64,000 nt of DNA from an uncultured Dehalococcoidia bacterium (GCA_951813535.1 OX638345.1:3774608-3838607); one strand, 5' to 3'. Numbered from the stretch's first letter, positions 48,645-61,680 are shown. The notes: generated by a model from the sequence alone, not told the origin. Translations and numbers: made by a program.

Positions 48645-49401
48645 ACGCGGGACACGGGGCGCCGCCCACTTCCTGCGGGAGACGGTGAGCCGTGCGCGCC
48701 ACGCCGGAGCCACGGGTCAACTCACCGTGCGGGCCGACCGCGGCTTCTACAACCACGCCATTGTCGCCGCCTGCCGCAAGCTGAAGGTCCGCTACTCCAT
48801 CACCGTCCGCCAGCACCAGAGCCTGCGCAGCATCATCGAAGCCATACCCGAGGCGGAATGGACCCCCATTCCCTACTGGATGGAGGGCGCCGCCGACGTG
48901 GCCGAGACCACGTATGTACCCTTCCAGAGTGAGCCCGATGCCGTCACGGTGCGTCTCATTGTACGAAGGGTGAAGCCCACGCCCGGCTCCCAACTGGCGC
49001 TGTTTGCCGACTACAGCTATCACGCCTTCATCACTGATCGTGAGGGCGACACCCTGGACTTGGAGGCCGACCATCGCCGCCACGCCGAGATCGAGAACGC
49101 CATTCGCGATCTCAAGTACGGCGTCGGGCTCAACCACCTGCCATCAGGCCGCTTCCCCGCCAACGCCGCCTGGCTGGCCGTGCAGGTCATGGCGCATAAC
49201 CTGGCTCGCTGGACCGCGCGCATCGGTCTGGGTGAGCCGGTGTCCAACACCAAGACCCTCAGGCGACGTTTCTTCTCCCTCCCCGGACGGCTCACTCGCA
49301 AGGCACGCTGCCTCATCCTGCATCTTCCCCAGGGCTGGCCCTGGCAAAACCAGTTCAGCAACGCCCTGGCACGATTGCGCGCCCTGCCACTCCCGTCCTG
49401 A
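48645..49401 (+). pseudogene. IS1380-type transposase, C-terminal part
   Basis: Family sequence resumes right after the IS5 as RGTRGAAHFLRETVSRARHAG. It continues through the second Asp region (LTVRADRGFYNHAIV) and YWMEGAADVAETTY, then the Glu region near EADHRRHAEIENAIRDLKYG, to the stop at 49401. No start codon of its own is credible; it is the 3' half of the gene beginning at 44806. Confidence 0.8.
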
Positions 49402-49668
49402 CCGCGCCCTCGGCGTTTGACCTGTCCACGACGATGCCCCACGCCTGGCCGATCAACCCCCAGGCCGGACCCTTGACGCTCTCCGCCTGCGGTCGGCACT
49501 GAAAATCGCTCCCAGCGCCGCTACCACAGGCCGTCAAAATCCCCCTGGCGTGGCAGCCGCGCTCCGCATCGTCCATTTCAGCGCCATCAGGTCCTCGCCA
49601 GCCTGTTTCCTGACACCTCATCCTCGTCTGACCGCCGCCACCGCAACCCTTCGGTGGATTCAGGCTAA

Positions 49669-53214
<3,546 letters not shown>

Positions 53215-53319
53215 ATTAGATCATCTCCACTGCTCCGCTTGCAGATTTTTCGGTACCAGCCCATCAAGGTTAGGCCATACCCAGTGTACACTGGTGTAAA
53301 GCCTTGCCCTCCGGGTTCC

Positions 53320-56300
53320 TCATATCCCCACCACCTCCGGCTCGCCCACACCTCGCTGCGCGGCAGCATCCACGAACCAGTCCACGATCTGCGGGTGGCA
53401 GGTGAAGACCAGCACCTGGTTGGTTTCCGATAGGTCGATGAATGAGGCGACGGCCCTGGTTCCACGGGTGGGGTCGAAGTTGACGAGGGCTTCGTCCACT
53501 ATGACCGGGAGGCGTTCCGAATGTTGGCCCATTTCGAGGATCAGGCCGAAGCGCAGGGCCAGGAACAGCTGCTCGCGGGTGCCTCGGCTCAGTTGGTTGG
53601 GCGTCCGGATGTTGCCGGCGGCGTCCCTGACGTTGATCTCGGAGCTGCCCAACGGGGAGTACACGCCCTGATACGCGCCGTCGGTGACGTCGAGGAAGAA
53701 CCGCTCGGCGTGGCGGATCACGTCCGGCTGGCGCTCCCGCTCGAACTTGCCCTGCGCCTGCCGGATCAGGCTCTCGGCGATGGTGCGCACCGCCCAGTCC
53801 CGCGCGTGCCCCTGCAGCTCTTCCGAAAGGCGATGCCGTTCCAGCCGCAGCCGCGATGAGTCCTCCTCTCCGGCGAGACCGTCCAGCGTCGTCCGGATGG
53901 ACCCGCGCTCGGTGTCCAGTTCGGACCGCTGTGCGTCGATTTCCTCCAGCTGCGCCTCGCATTGCCGCACTTCATCGCGGATAGTCTGCAAATCGGTCCT
54001 GGACAACGTGGTTCGAAGCGCCTCCAGCGCATCGCCCGGGCCGCTGATCCGCTGCATCTGCTCCAGGGCGATGGAGATTGTGGAGTTCAGGCCGGCCCGC
54101 TCCTGGAAAACCCGGTCGAGCCTGCGGAAGTCGTCGGCGTCCTCCGACTCTCCCGACTTCAGCAGCGCAGTGATCTGATCGGCAACCTCCTGCTGACCCT
54201 TCTGCCGCGTTTCAAGATCCTGCTCAGCCTCCTCCAGTTCCTTCTCGGCTTCGGCGCGAGTTCGTGCCGCCTCGGACACGTCACGATGCAGGTCGATGAT
54301 GTCGTCGGCAACACCGGCGACCCTGGGGTAGTCGCTCCACTCCGCCGCAAATCCGTGGGCTTCCGCCAGCGGCCGCGCCGATCCGATGAACTCATCGATG
54401 TCGGTCTGGATGGCGGCGATGCGATTTTCCATCTCCGCCACATCGCGGTGGTGGGTTCGCGCCAGATCCACCAGCGTGCGCAGCTCCTGGATACCATCGG
54501 GTGAGAAAGTGCCCAGCAGGCCGCGCTGATGGAGCCAGGCTTGCCACGCCTGCTGTTCCGCCTCCAGCGCCGCCCGGGCGTCCTGTAGGGACTGCCGCGC
54601 GTCGTCGCGCCGCTGCGTCTGACGCTCGGCGCGTTCGGTCGCCTGGGCCAGCGTGGTTTCCAGTTGACGCCCATCCCTGAGGTTAGCATCCGCCGCGTCC
54701 AGCGCATCCTCGGCTTCTAGCAGCGTGTCGGAGTTGAGCGCCGCGAGGCCCAACGTATCGGCGTCTGCCTGGAGACGCGAACGGATTCCCGCCAACTGCT
54801 CATCCGCCTCTCCGATTTGTCCCCTGACTCGTGCTGATGCTGGCGACGCCGTGGGTTGCCCGTTCGAGCGGCCGCGCATGAACCAGAAGACCGCCACCGT
54901 GGCCAGCACCGCGCCGATGGCAGCCAGGATCGCGCCGGCTCCAAAGGTGGTGGCCGCCGCCAGCCAGAGACCGGCCACCAGCAGGGCGACGCCCAACACG
55001 CCCAGCACGCCGGCCAACAGCCGGGACCGGCCGGCCGGCGGCCCTGGCGCGTCGGGTTCGGGTCCATCGCCGGTCAGCGCCCGCAGATCCCGGCTACGGT
55101 CTTCGATCCGCCCGAATTCATCCAGGGTGGTTCGGGACTGACGGATGCGCCGGCGGCGTTCGCGGATGCCGTTTTCGTCCAGATCGGGAGGTGTGGCCGC
55201 ATCGTGTTCTGACTGCGCCCGTTGCGTGGCCTCCACGGCGTCGGCCAACGTTCCCTCTTCCTGCGCCAGCGTGGTCTGCGACCTGGCGACGGCAGCCTGG
55301 GCGTTCTGGAGGCGCTCGCCGTGGTGGGCAACCTCCTCGCGGACCACCAGCGATAGGTCGAACTCGTCGAGGCGATCCGTGTCCCAGTCGGTTCCCAGGT
55401 TCGCCAGCGAGGTTTCCAGCTCGGATCGCTTGCTGGCGAGTTCGGCCCGCCGCTCGGGCAGGTCCTTCACCGACTGGTCGAATGCGCCGCGGCCGCGCTC
55501 CAGCGCACGCACCTCGCTGGACTTGTCCAGGATCGTCAGATGCGCGATTTCCTGGTCAACGCTCGCCCTGACGCGCTGCACCCGTTGATCCGCGGAGTGC
55601 AGTTCGTCGCGGGCATTTTCCGCCTGCGCTTCCAGCGTTTCCAGGCGGATGACACCATTCTCCGGGAACGACTCCACCGCCGGCAGTTCCGCAAGCCGTT
55701 GTTCAGCGCTAACCAACTCGTTCCAGTGATCCCACGCGCGCTCAAGGCTTTCGAGCCGGTCCTGTTCCGACGCGATCTGCAGGCGGCGAGCGCCCACATC
55801 GCCCAGTTCCCGCTCGATCTCGGTCAGACGATCCGACTGGCGGCGGTACTCGGTCGCATAGCCGGCGATTTCTCTCAGCTTCGTATCCGTGTTCTCGATA
55901 CCTTGGAGAACACTTGGGATGAGTTGGTTTCTCCCTTGCGGTCGAAAGATCTCGCTTTTTTGGCGATCCAAAGCCGCCAATGCGTCGGGCAGCTTCATCG
56001 CCCCGATGCCGGCGCTGTAGATCTGCAGGTTGACGCTGTCGTCGTTCAGCAGGGTTTCGTTGTTCAGCTCGTCCAGGGTGAAGGCAAAGATGTTCTGGAA
56101 CACGCTCCGCGAATGGTTCCCCAGCAGCCTCGGCAGGTCGCCGGCCGGAAGCGTCTCGCCGGTGTCGGTGGTGAGGGATGCGGGACCATCGCCCCGTCCT
56201 GGCGCTCGGTCGATGGCGATGACTTCTCCGGCGTCAGTGGCGATGGTAACCCGACCGCCGTGTCGCCCGCCGGCCAACGGGGGATACTCGTTGATCCCGC

Positions 56301-56466
56301 CGCGCCGGTTCGGGAACCCGAACAGGATCCGACGGATGAACTCCAGCAGCGTGCTCTTGCCCGCCTCGTTGGGCCCATAGAAGACCGTTACCGGACGCTC
56401 CAAAGGGCCGAAACTGCGTTCGGCGAACCGTCCGAAACCGTCGATGTGCAGGCCGGTTATTCTCAT
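53320..56466 (-). CDS. YhaN-like (SbcC/Rad50-type) ATPase
   Basis: 1,048 residues. Walker A FYGPNEAGKSTLLEF lies near residue 32. Two long coiled-coil arms follow (170-440 and 550-830). Between them are two adjacent hydrophobic helices (LLAGVLGVLGVALLVAGLWLAA and GAILAAIGAVLATVAVFWF, about 482-526) where Rad50 has a zinc hook. The signature is PNQLSRGTREQLFLALR near 958, Walker B LPVIVDEALVNFD near 985 and the switch His in FTCHPQ near 1020. Membrane helices at the hairpin tip are a feature of YhaN. Its start overlaps the stop of the nuclease gene by one base, so they form a two-gene operon for double-strand-break processing. Confidence 0.88.
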   Translation of the reverse strand: MRITGLHIDGFGRFAERSFGPLERPVTVFYGPNEAGKSTLLEFIRRILFGFPNRRGGINEYPPLAGGRHGGRVTIATDAGEVIAIDRAPGRGDGPASLTTDTGETLPAGDLPRLLGNHSRSVFQNIFAFTLDELNNETLLNDDSVNLQIYSAGIGAMKLPDALAALDRQKSEIFRPQGRNQLIPSVLQGIENTDTKLREIAGYATEYRRQSDRLTEIERELGDVGARRLQIASEQDRLESLERAWDHWNELVSAEQRLAELPAVESFPENGVIRLETLEAQAENARDELHSADQRVQRVRASVDQEIAHLTILDKSSEVRALERGRGAFDQSVKDLPERRAELASKRSELETSLANLGTDWDTDRLDEFDLSLVVREEVAHHGERLQNAQAAVARSQTTLAQEEGTLADAVEATQRAQSEHDAATPPDLDENGIRERRRRIRQSRTTLDEFGRIEDRSRDLRALTGDGPEPDAPGPPAGRSRLLAGVLGVLGVALLVAGLWLAAATTFGAGAILAAIGAVLATVAVFWFMRGRSNGQPTASPASARVRGQIGEADEQLAGIRSRLQADADTLGLAALNSDTLLEAEDALDAADANLRDGRQLETTLAQATERAERQTQRRDDARQSLQDARAALEAEQQAWQAWLHQRGLLGTFSPDGIQELRTLVDLARTHHRDVAEMENRIAAIQTDIDEFIGSARPLAEAHGFAAEWSDYPRVAGVADDIIDLHRDVSEAARTRAEAEKELEEAEQDLETRQKGQQEVADQITALLKSGESEDADDFRRLDRVFQERAGLNSTISIALEQMQRISGPGDALEALRTTLSRTDLQTIRDEVRQCEAQLEEIDAQRSELDTERGSIRTTLDGLAGEEDSSRLRLERHRLSEELQGHARDWAVRTIAESLIRQAQGKFERERQPDVIRHAERFFLDVTDGAYQGVYSPLGSSEINVRDAAGNIRTPNQLSRGTREQLFLALRFGLILEMGQHSERLPVIVDEALVNFDPTRGTRAVASFIDLSETNQVLVFTCHPQIVDWFVDAAAQRGVGEPEVVGI

Positions 56467-57719
56467 CAGCGGTCGTCCTCGGCAAGCAGGTTCACGGCCA
56501 ACGCTTCCGCCTCATTGAGCAGAGCCGTCATTTCCTCCTCGGTGAGATCGGCAAGATGCTGCCTGAATCGCCGGTGCTGGTAGAGATCGGCGAGTCCAGC
56601 GTGGAGCGCCGCGGGTTCTTCCCTGATTTGATCGGCGGTGCGCAGCACCTCGGCCATGAAGTCCTCGCCGGACCGCATGGCGTCGCGGTCGATTGCCGCC
56701 GCCGATTCGTCTTCGATGCGTTCGCACCACACGAAGGGCAGGCGCTCGGCCCACTGGTCGTTGACGCCGGCCAGGAGATCATCCGCCGTGCCAGACTGCC
56801 GGAGGAATCGGTTCACTTCACCCCGGCCGGTCAGGGTCATGCGGACCACCACCGATCTGCCCTCGGCGGCGTCCAGCAGGTTTTGCATCGCATCGTCGAT
56901 CTCGTTGAGCAGGTCCTGTTCGGTGTCCATTGCGGTGATGTCGATGCTCACCCGCTCCCACCGCACCGTGTCCGTGGGGCGAAAATCCAGGCGGATGTTG
57001 CCGGCGTCATCGACTTCCACCAGATAAACGCCACGCGCGCCGGTCTCGTTGGGATGGCGCCCCTGGGGATTGCCGGGGTACACCACCGTCGGAGCGCGCT
57101 CGCGCAGGACCTGGCGGGTGTGAACGTGGCCCAAGGCCCAATAATCGATGCCCGACTGCGCCAGATCATCCAGGGTGCAGGGGGCGTACAGCGCGTGGTC
57201 GGTGTTGCCGCCCACGTTGGCGTGCAGCAGGCCGATGGTGAACGCGCTCTCGTCTACCGGTCCGAGACGCGAGACCAGGTTGTCGTACACATCCCGAGTT
57301 GGATAGCTGATGCCGTAAACCAGTGCGCTCTCCGGTTCGTCCGGAAAGATCGGCACCGCCGCAAATTCGGGGCCAAACCGGTGGCAACCATCCGGATAGG
57401 ACAGCCGCGCCTCCCAGCCATCCAGCGGGTCGTGGTTTCCGTGGCACACGAACGACCGGATGCCGGCGGCGTCCAGCCTGCGCAGGCCGTCGATGAATGC
57501 ACGCTGGGCCCGCAGGCTGCGGTCCGCGCCGTCGTAAATGTCTCCGGCGACCAGCAGGGCGTCCACCCGTTCAGTGATGCAGAGGTCAATAATGTTTCGG
57601 TAGGAATCGAAAGTGGCGGAGTACAGAGCAGTTGCCACATTTTCCGGTGCGGCCGCCCTGATGCCCGTGAACGGACTGTCCAAGTGGAGATCAGCGGCGT
57701 GGATAAATCGGAAGGTCAT
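56466..57719 (-). CDS. YhaO-like (SbcD/Mre11-type) DNA repair exonuclease
   Basis: 417 residues. The calcineurin-like phosphoesterase motifs are complete: FIHAADLHLDSPF near 5, VAGDIYDG near 62, CHGNHDP near 96, GLLHANVGG near 165 and ALGHVHTRQV near 200. A YhaO-type C-terminal region that binds the ATPase follows. A GTG four codons upstream (57731) is open, but ATG 57719 matches the family start MTFRFIHAADLHLD. The YhaN partner follows with a one-base overlap. A strong promoter lies upstream (57779-57807). Confidence 0.9.
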   Translation of the reverse strand: MTFRFIHAADLHLDSPFTGIRAAAPENVATALYSATFDSYRNIIDLCITERVDALLVAGDIYDGADRSLRAQRAFIDGLRRLDAAGIRSFVCHGNHDPLDGWEARLSYPDGCHRFGPEFAAVPIFPDEPESALVYGISYPTRDVYDNLVSRLGPVDESAFTIGLLHANVGGNTDHALYAPCTLDDLAQSGIDYWALGHVHTRQVLRERAPTVVYPGNPQGRHPNETGARGVYLVEVDDAGNIRLDFRPTDTVRWERVSIDITAMDTEQDLLNEIDDAMQNLLDAAEGRSVVVRMTLTGRGEVNRFLRQSGTADDLLAGVNDQWAERLPFVWCERIEDESAAAIDRDAMRSGEDFMAEVLRTADQIREEPAALHAGLADLYQHRRFRQHLADLTEEEMTALLNEAEALAVNLLAEDDR

Positions 57720-57778
57720 ATTTGAACGCACGTCCCATTTTCATCGGGTTTTGCCACAGCGCCCGCGCGGGCCGACAC

Positions 57779-57807
57779 AATGTACGTTCGTCGAACTGAG
57801 AGGTCAA
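57779..57807 (-). promoter_or_regulatory. Sigma-70-type promoter of the yhaO-yhaN operon
   Basis: On the minus strand TTGACC (57807-57802) and TACATT (57784-57779) are separated by exactly 17 bases. They lie about 60 bases upstream of the ATG at 57719. It is the best promoter-like pair in the window. Confidence 0.6.
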
Positions 57808-57951
57808 CCGCAGAATTACACTCGTCGCCTCGCACCATCATTGATGTGCCTGCACTATGGGACGCCGTGTGCATCGCGCTGTTCAGCGAGCCTTGACCCG
57901 ACCTCGAGGTCGTCAGCAAAATGGAATTACGCTGATTCGGGAGCGAGCTTG

Positions 57952-58223
57952 ATGGTCATTGCAAAGGGGCGATTCACGGGGTAGGCATCTTCGGAATTGC
58001 TGGCTTCCTTGAGGGAAATAGCCCGTGCCGGAGGGCGGGACTTTGCGGCAGCGCTGGAAGATGAGGTGCGTCTGTACGTGGAATGCAAGACCGGCAGTGA
58101 GGCGCAGACCGACGCGATTGCACACTTTCGATCCAGTTTGGAGCGCAACCGGCGTCTCTACGAGTTGCTCATGCAATGACGCGACGGCTTCTTACCATAG
58201 ACACGGTTCTGGCGATACGCGGG
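57952..58223 (+). pseudogene. Dead second copy of the small antitoxin / Fic pair
   Basis: From ATG 57952 the frame reads MVIAKGRFTG, then TAG (57982-57984), then ASSELLASLREIARAGG, LYVECKTGSEAQTDAIAHF and NRRLYELLMQ. This is residue-for-residue comparable with the intact antitoxin at 42046 (MVSTTKEQFTGRAAPELL, LYVECGTEERAHEEAMAHY, NRRLAELLAQ) and the same length. Its stop overlaps an ATG (58176) that begins MTRRLLTIDTVLAI, like the Fic start MNRRYPTIRMAIEI, but similarity ends after about 15 codons where the VapC gene lies. One nonsense mutation and a truncated toxin make the pair inactive. Confidence 0.8.
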
Positions 58224-58240
58224 ATTTTACAGGGCGGTAC

Positions 58241-58639
58241 TCATCTTGCAGCATTTACGCATCGCAGGCCACCGGACCAGTCCAGGATGCGGCGGTCTGC
58301 GGTCACCAACTGGTGGCCGTTCATGGCCGTGGCGACGATGATGCGGTCGGCCGGGTCGGCGTGGAAATCGGGAAGTTCGTTGGCGCGTATGCCGATCTCG
58401 CCGTCCACGGGGATCTCGATCAGGCCCTGGCCCAACTGCTCCAGCCGCCATCGGCTCACGTCGTCGGGGTACTCGATGCGTCCCTTCTCCCGAAGCATCG
58501 CCATCTCCCAGAAGGACATCGCTGACACCGCGACTTCTTCGGCCTGCCAGGCTCGCTCAATCTCGGCGCGAGCCACCGGGCCCAGCCTGGCATCGCCGGC
58601 CCTCAGCCACAGGGCGGCGTGGGTGTCCAGCAGGATCAC
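58241..58639 (-). CDS. vapC: PIN-domain toxin (VapC family)
   Basis: 132 residues. VapC toxins are Mg-dependent RNases that cut tRNA or rRNA. The PIN acidic residues are visible: Asp in MILLDTHAALW, Glu in SAMSFWEMAML, Asp in ADPADRIIVATA and Asp in LVTADRRIL. The start is GTG 58639, overlapping the antitoxin stop (GTGA), a normal coupling in VapBC pairs. Intact. Confidence 0.9.
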   Translation of the reverse strand: MILLDTHAALWLRAGDARLGPVARAEIERAWQAEEVAVSAMSFWEMAMLREKGRIEYPDDVSRWRLEQLGQGLIEIPVDGEIGIRANELPDFHADPADRIIVATAMNGHQLVTADRRILDWSGGLRCVNAAR

Positions 58640-58917
58640 GGGTTGAGCACTCGGTCAGGGTCAGACTGGGCTTCCCACTCAACGTCGATGGGCGAGATGA
58701 TGTCGCCCGTGATTTTCAGGCGCCCCTTGTCGATGCCGAATAGGGACTTGGGGCGCTCGTGGTAGGCGGTCAGCTTGGCCACGGGCTTGCCGTTCTTGGT
58801 GATGACGATCTCGCCGCCGTGCTCGGCCACCTCGTCCATCAGCCCCAGGCACTTGGCCTTGAACTCGGATGCCTTCATCGTCCGGCTCTGGCCGGTGTCC
58901 CCGCCGTGAGTGGTCAT
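58636..58917 (-). CDS. Phd/YefM-type antitoxin partnered with VapC
   Basis: 93 residues from ATG 58917; an ATG at 58878 (MKASEFKAKCL) is the more usual family start and is equally possible. The DNA-binding region MKASEFKAKCLGLMDEVAEHGGEIVITKNGKPVAKL is typical of Phd/YefM, followed by a variable C-terminal toxin-binding tail. It overlaps the VapC start. It should repress its own operon. Confidence 0.88.
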   Translation of the reverse strand: MTTHGGDTGQSRTMKASEFKAKCLGLMDEVAEHGGEIVITKNGKPVAKLTAYHERPKSLFGIDKGRLKITGDIISPIDVEWEAQSDPDRVLNP

Positions 58918-59158
58918 GGTCAATGCTCCAATGGGTCGGGTGTGGCTGTCCTGGGCCAATTATACAGCGGTCATGACCATGGTCACCAATGCGGGACCCG
59001 AATCGGATTGCCAACGTGACCCGACCGCCACGATCGATGCAGGAGCTATGCTGGTATCCGCGGAGCAGATTAGTTATTGCACTCATTGTCCGGCGTCAAT
59101 AAAATTTGCCGACTTGTGGGCCATGCGCACAATACAAATGATGACCAAGGTTGTCCCT

Positions 59159-60028
59159 ATGAATCATCCGATGCAAGGAAAAATCTGTCTCATAACCGGC
59201 GGCAGCGATGGCATCGGCTACGCGGCCTCCCGCGAACTGGCCCGTATGGGCGCCAGGGTCATCATCGCAGGCCGCAACTCCGCCAAGACCGAGGCCGCAG
59301 TGCAGCAGATCATCGCCGATACGGGCAATCCGGCAGTTGAGTACCTGTTGGCCGACCTTTCGTCCCAACGTGAGGTGCGTCGCGTCGCCGCCGAGGCGAT
59401 AGAACTGGCGCCCCATCTGGACGTGCTGCTGAACAATGCCGGGGCCATCTTCCTGTCCGACAGGCGCAGCGCTGAGGGTATGGAGATGACCTTCGCACTG
59501 AACCACCTGAGCTACTTCCTGCTGACGAGCCTGCTGCTGGAACATCTGCGGAAAGCGCCACGGGCCCGGATCATCAACGTATCCTCGTGTGCGCACGAAT
59601 CGCCGGGCAAGTTCCGGCTGGAAGACCTGGCTGAGCCTTCAGGCAATGGGGGATATCCGGCCTACAAACGCTCCAAGCTCTGCAACATCCTGTTCACCTA
59701 TGAGCTCGCGCGGCGTCTGGAAGGCGAGAATATCACGGCAAATGCCCTGCATCCCGGTCTGGTGCGGACCAATATCGCCCGCAACAATGGATTGCTGGGT
59801 CGTGTGGTCAATTTCTTCATTGGAGTTCGCGGCATTACCGCGGACAAAGGAGCGGAGACGCCGGTGTACCTGGCCGCATCGCCCGAAGTGGAGAGTGTGA
59901 CCGGCAAGTATTTCGTGGACTGCCGCCCGGTGCCGTCTTCCAGCATGAGCTACGATGCGGAGTTGGCCGCCAGGCTGTGGGATATCAGCGCGTCCCTGAC
60001 TGCCGATGGCGATCCACCAGCCCGCTGA
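59159..60028 (+). CDS. Short-chain dehydrogenase (retinol-dehydrogenase/WWOX-like SDR)
   Basis: 289 residues, Rossmann-fold NAD(P)-dependent oxidoreductase. Motifs: TGGSDGIG near 14 (cofactor), LADLSS near 63, NNAGAI near 92, catalytic Ser in INVSSCAHES near 142, catalytic YxxxK in PAYKRSKLCN near 170, and HPGLVRTNI near 202. The substrate cannot be told. The frame is open back to 58910, but MNHPMQGKICLITGG is the natural start. Confidence 0.88.
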   Translation: MNHPMQGKICLITGGSDGIGYAASRELARMGARVIIAGRNSAKTEAAVQQIIADTGNPAVEYLLADLSSQREVRRVAAEAIELAPHLDVLLNNAGAIFLSDRRSAEGMEMTFALNHLSYFLLTSLLLEHLRKAPRARIINVSSCAHESPGKFRLEDLAEPSGNGGYPAYKRSKLCNILFTYELARRLEGENITANALHPGLVRTNIARNNGLLGRVVNFFIGVRGITADKGAETPVYLAASPEVESVTGKYFVDCRPVPSSSMSYDAELAARLWDISASLTADGDPPAR

Positions 60029-60138
60029 AAGTTCAGGTCAGGCTGCGAACCCGCTTACAACGGTCCGCATGACCTGCCCACACCATGTCGCCCTTACCGC
60101 CGCTTGCGGCACCCCACGTCAACGCCCGGATCGGGACC

Positions 60139-60906
60139 TCAGGAAATTTGGATGCCGACGGGGCAGTGATCGGATCCCGTCACATCGGGCAGTATGAAGG
60201 CATCGGTCAGGTTGGAGGCGAAATCGCTGTCGGTGAAGAAGTAGTCGATGCGCCAGCCCACGTTCCGTTCCCGCGCGCGCGTCATCTGGTCCCACCAACT
60301 GTAGTTGCCCGGTTCCTGGTTGAACCGGCGAAAGGTGTCAACGTAGCCGTGGTCAAGGAAGGCGTCCATCCAGGCCCGTTCCTCAGGGAGGAAGCCGGAA
60401 ATCTTCTCATTTGCTTTGGGCCGGGCGAGATCGATCTCCTTGTGGGCGGTATTTACGTCGCCGCACACAACCACACTGCGGCCTTCCCGTCGCAGCCTGT
60501 CCACGTGATCCAGGAAGGCGTCGTAGAAATCCATCTTGTAACGCAGGCGTTCGGCGGACCGCTTGCCGTTGGGGAAATAGATGCCCAGGAACACGAAGTC
60601 ATCGAAGTCGGCGACGATGGTGCGCCCCTCACTGTCGAACCGCTCGACGCCCAGGCCGAAGCTGACGCTGCGGGGTTCATGTCCTTCGCGGGTGTAGAGG
60701 CCCACGCCGCTGTAACCCTTTCGCTCCGGAGTGGTGAACCAGCTGGAATAACCCTCGACCTGCTTCAGGGCGGTGGGCAACTGGGACTCGTGGGCCTTGG
60801 TTTCCTGGAGGCACAGCACGTCGGGCTGCTCTTCCTGAAACCACTCCAGGAATCCCTTCTTGTGAACCGCCCGAATGCCGTTGACGTTCCATGAAATCAG
60901 TTTCAT
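60139..60906 (-). CDS. xth: Exonuclease III (AP endonuclease)
   Basis: 255 residues of the ExoIII/ExoA family, acting in base-excision repair at abasic sites. Motifs in order: [10 protein letters not shown] at the N-terminus, [12 protein letters not shown] near 34 (metal-binding Glu), YSGVGLYTR near 65, [14 protein letters not shown] near 149 and the C-terminal SDHCPVGI with catalytic Asp-His. Length and order are normal and the gene is intact. Confidence 0.95.
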   Translation of the reverse strand: MKLISWNVNGIRAVHKKGFLEWFQEEQPDVLCLQETKAHESQLPTALKQVEGYSSWFTTPERKGYSGVGLYTREGHEPRSVSFGLGVERFDSEGRTIVADFDDFVFLGIYFPNGKRSAERLRYKMDFYDAFLDHVDRLRREGRSVVVCGDVNTAHKEIDLARPKANEKISGFLPEERAWMDAFLDHGYVDTFRRFNQEPGNYSWWDQMTRARERNVGWRIDYFFTDSDFASNLTDAFILPDVTGSDHCPVGIQIS

Positions 60907-61049
60907 GCCTCATGCCCCCAGCCACACCCTCCCCGCACGGAGATGGTGGAGTTGCCGTTTCCGCCCGATTCTAGCACGGACAGCGGGCGCCGCATTTCGA
61001 TTCTGATGTCGGGCCAACTCGGTCCGATGTTGACAGGCCGGAATTGCGG

Positions 61050-61074
61050 TGATAGTATTCGAGACTAAGTATCA
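61050..61074 (+). promoter_or_regulatory. Possible operator upstream of the Zur-type gene
   Basis: TGATA (61050-61054) and TATCA (61070-61074) form an inverted repeat across a 15-base spacer ending just before the ATG at 61077. Zur/Fur boxes are often AT-rich dyads, and autoregulation would fit the position. This is a weak, visual assignment. Confidence 0.25.
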
Positions 61075-61076
61075 TT

Positions 61077-61543
61077 ATGATCGTAGCCGCCAACAAGCAT
61101 TCCAGCCACCAACACCCCCGGCCCCGCTCGGCCGCCGTGGTGAACGACATCGTATCGCAACTGAGAGGCCTGGGTTACCGGGACACCGAACCCCGCCGCC
61201 TCGTCATCAGCGCCATCGCCGCCCAGAGTCGGCCATTCACCGCAGCGGAACGCTGCGCGTCGCTGCCCTGCGTGGGCCGGGCCACCGTGTACCGGAGTTT
61301 GCGCCTGTTGGTGGAACCGGTCAGGCGTGTCGGGCTCTGCTGAAAGATCACGAACTGTGCTACCAGGTCAGCCAACAGGGGCGCCACCACCACCTGCTGT
61401 GCGCGGTATGCGGAGCGTCGGCGGACCCGGAGGGATGGCACGCAGAGGACATGCTCCGGGAAGCCGCTGCCGCCGCGGGCTTCCGAATGAGCGGCCATGG
61501 GCTGGAAGTGCACGGCCAATGCGGCGAATGCGTCGAGGACTGA
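61077..61543 (+). pseudogene. zur: Fur-family regulator, probably zinc-responsive (Zur), one-base frameshift
   Basis: The N-terminal winged helix reads from ATG 61077 (VSQLRGLGYRDTEPRRLVISA, then RATVYRSLRLLVE). At 61313-61316 the sequence GTGGAACCGG lacks one A relative to the expected VETGQ. The second frame then continues QACRALLKDHELCYQVSQ, GRHHHLLCAVCG (metal-sensing His cluster and first Cys pair) and GQCGECVED (second Cys pair) to 61543. With one base restored it would be a ~155-residue Fur protein. It lies 176 bases upstream of a zinc-binding lipoprotein gene on the same strand, hence Zur. The one-base loss could be a sequencing error. Confidence 0.7.
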
Positions 61544-61574
61544 TGGCTGGCGCATTTTATTTTTGCTCCCATAA

Positions 61575-61680
61575 TTGATACTTGATATCACTTGTCATCC
61601 ACGATTGAAGCCAAAGCCATGGTCGGAAAATAATCGATACAGCATATCAATACAAATGCTCATTGTTATGCCATGTCGAT
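61575..61680 (+). promoter_or_regulatory. AT-rich upstream region of the zinc lipoprotein gene with a candidate Zur site
   Basis: This is one of the few AT-rich stretches in the window. TTGATATCA (61582-61590) contains the perfect palindrome TGATATCA, preceded by TTGATA at 61575-61580. Further dyad-like TCGATA/TATCAA occurs at about 61632-61650. Plausible promoter and zinc-regulated operator; unproven. Confidence 0.35.

Larger units (their letters stand above)
44685..49668 (+). mobile_element. IS1380-family element split by nested IS21 and IS5 insertions
   Basis: The outer ends are inverted repeats: left CCAATCCACCGAAGGGATG at about 44692, right CCCTTCGGTGGATTCAGG at about 49650. The transposase N-terminal half is at 44806-45290 and the C-terminal half at 48645-49401. 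The middle of the transposase is missing and is replaced by an IS21 (about 45300-47831) and an IS5 (47832-48638). The host element cannot make a whole transposase. Confidence 0.75.

Noticed and set aside
39073-49668. A composite IS1380 transposon carrying hsdR-Fic-OLD
   Set aside because: The 39073 end is a solo fragment and both left ends point the same way. No target duplication was seen around the whole unit.
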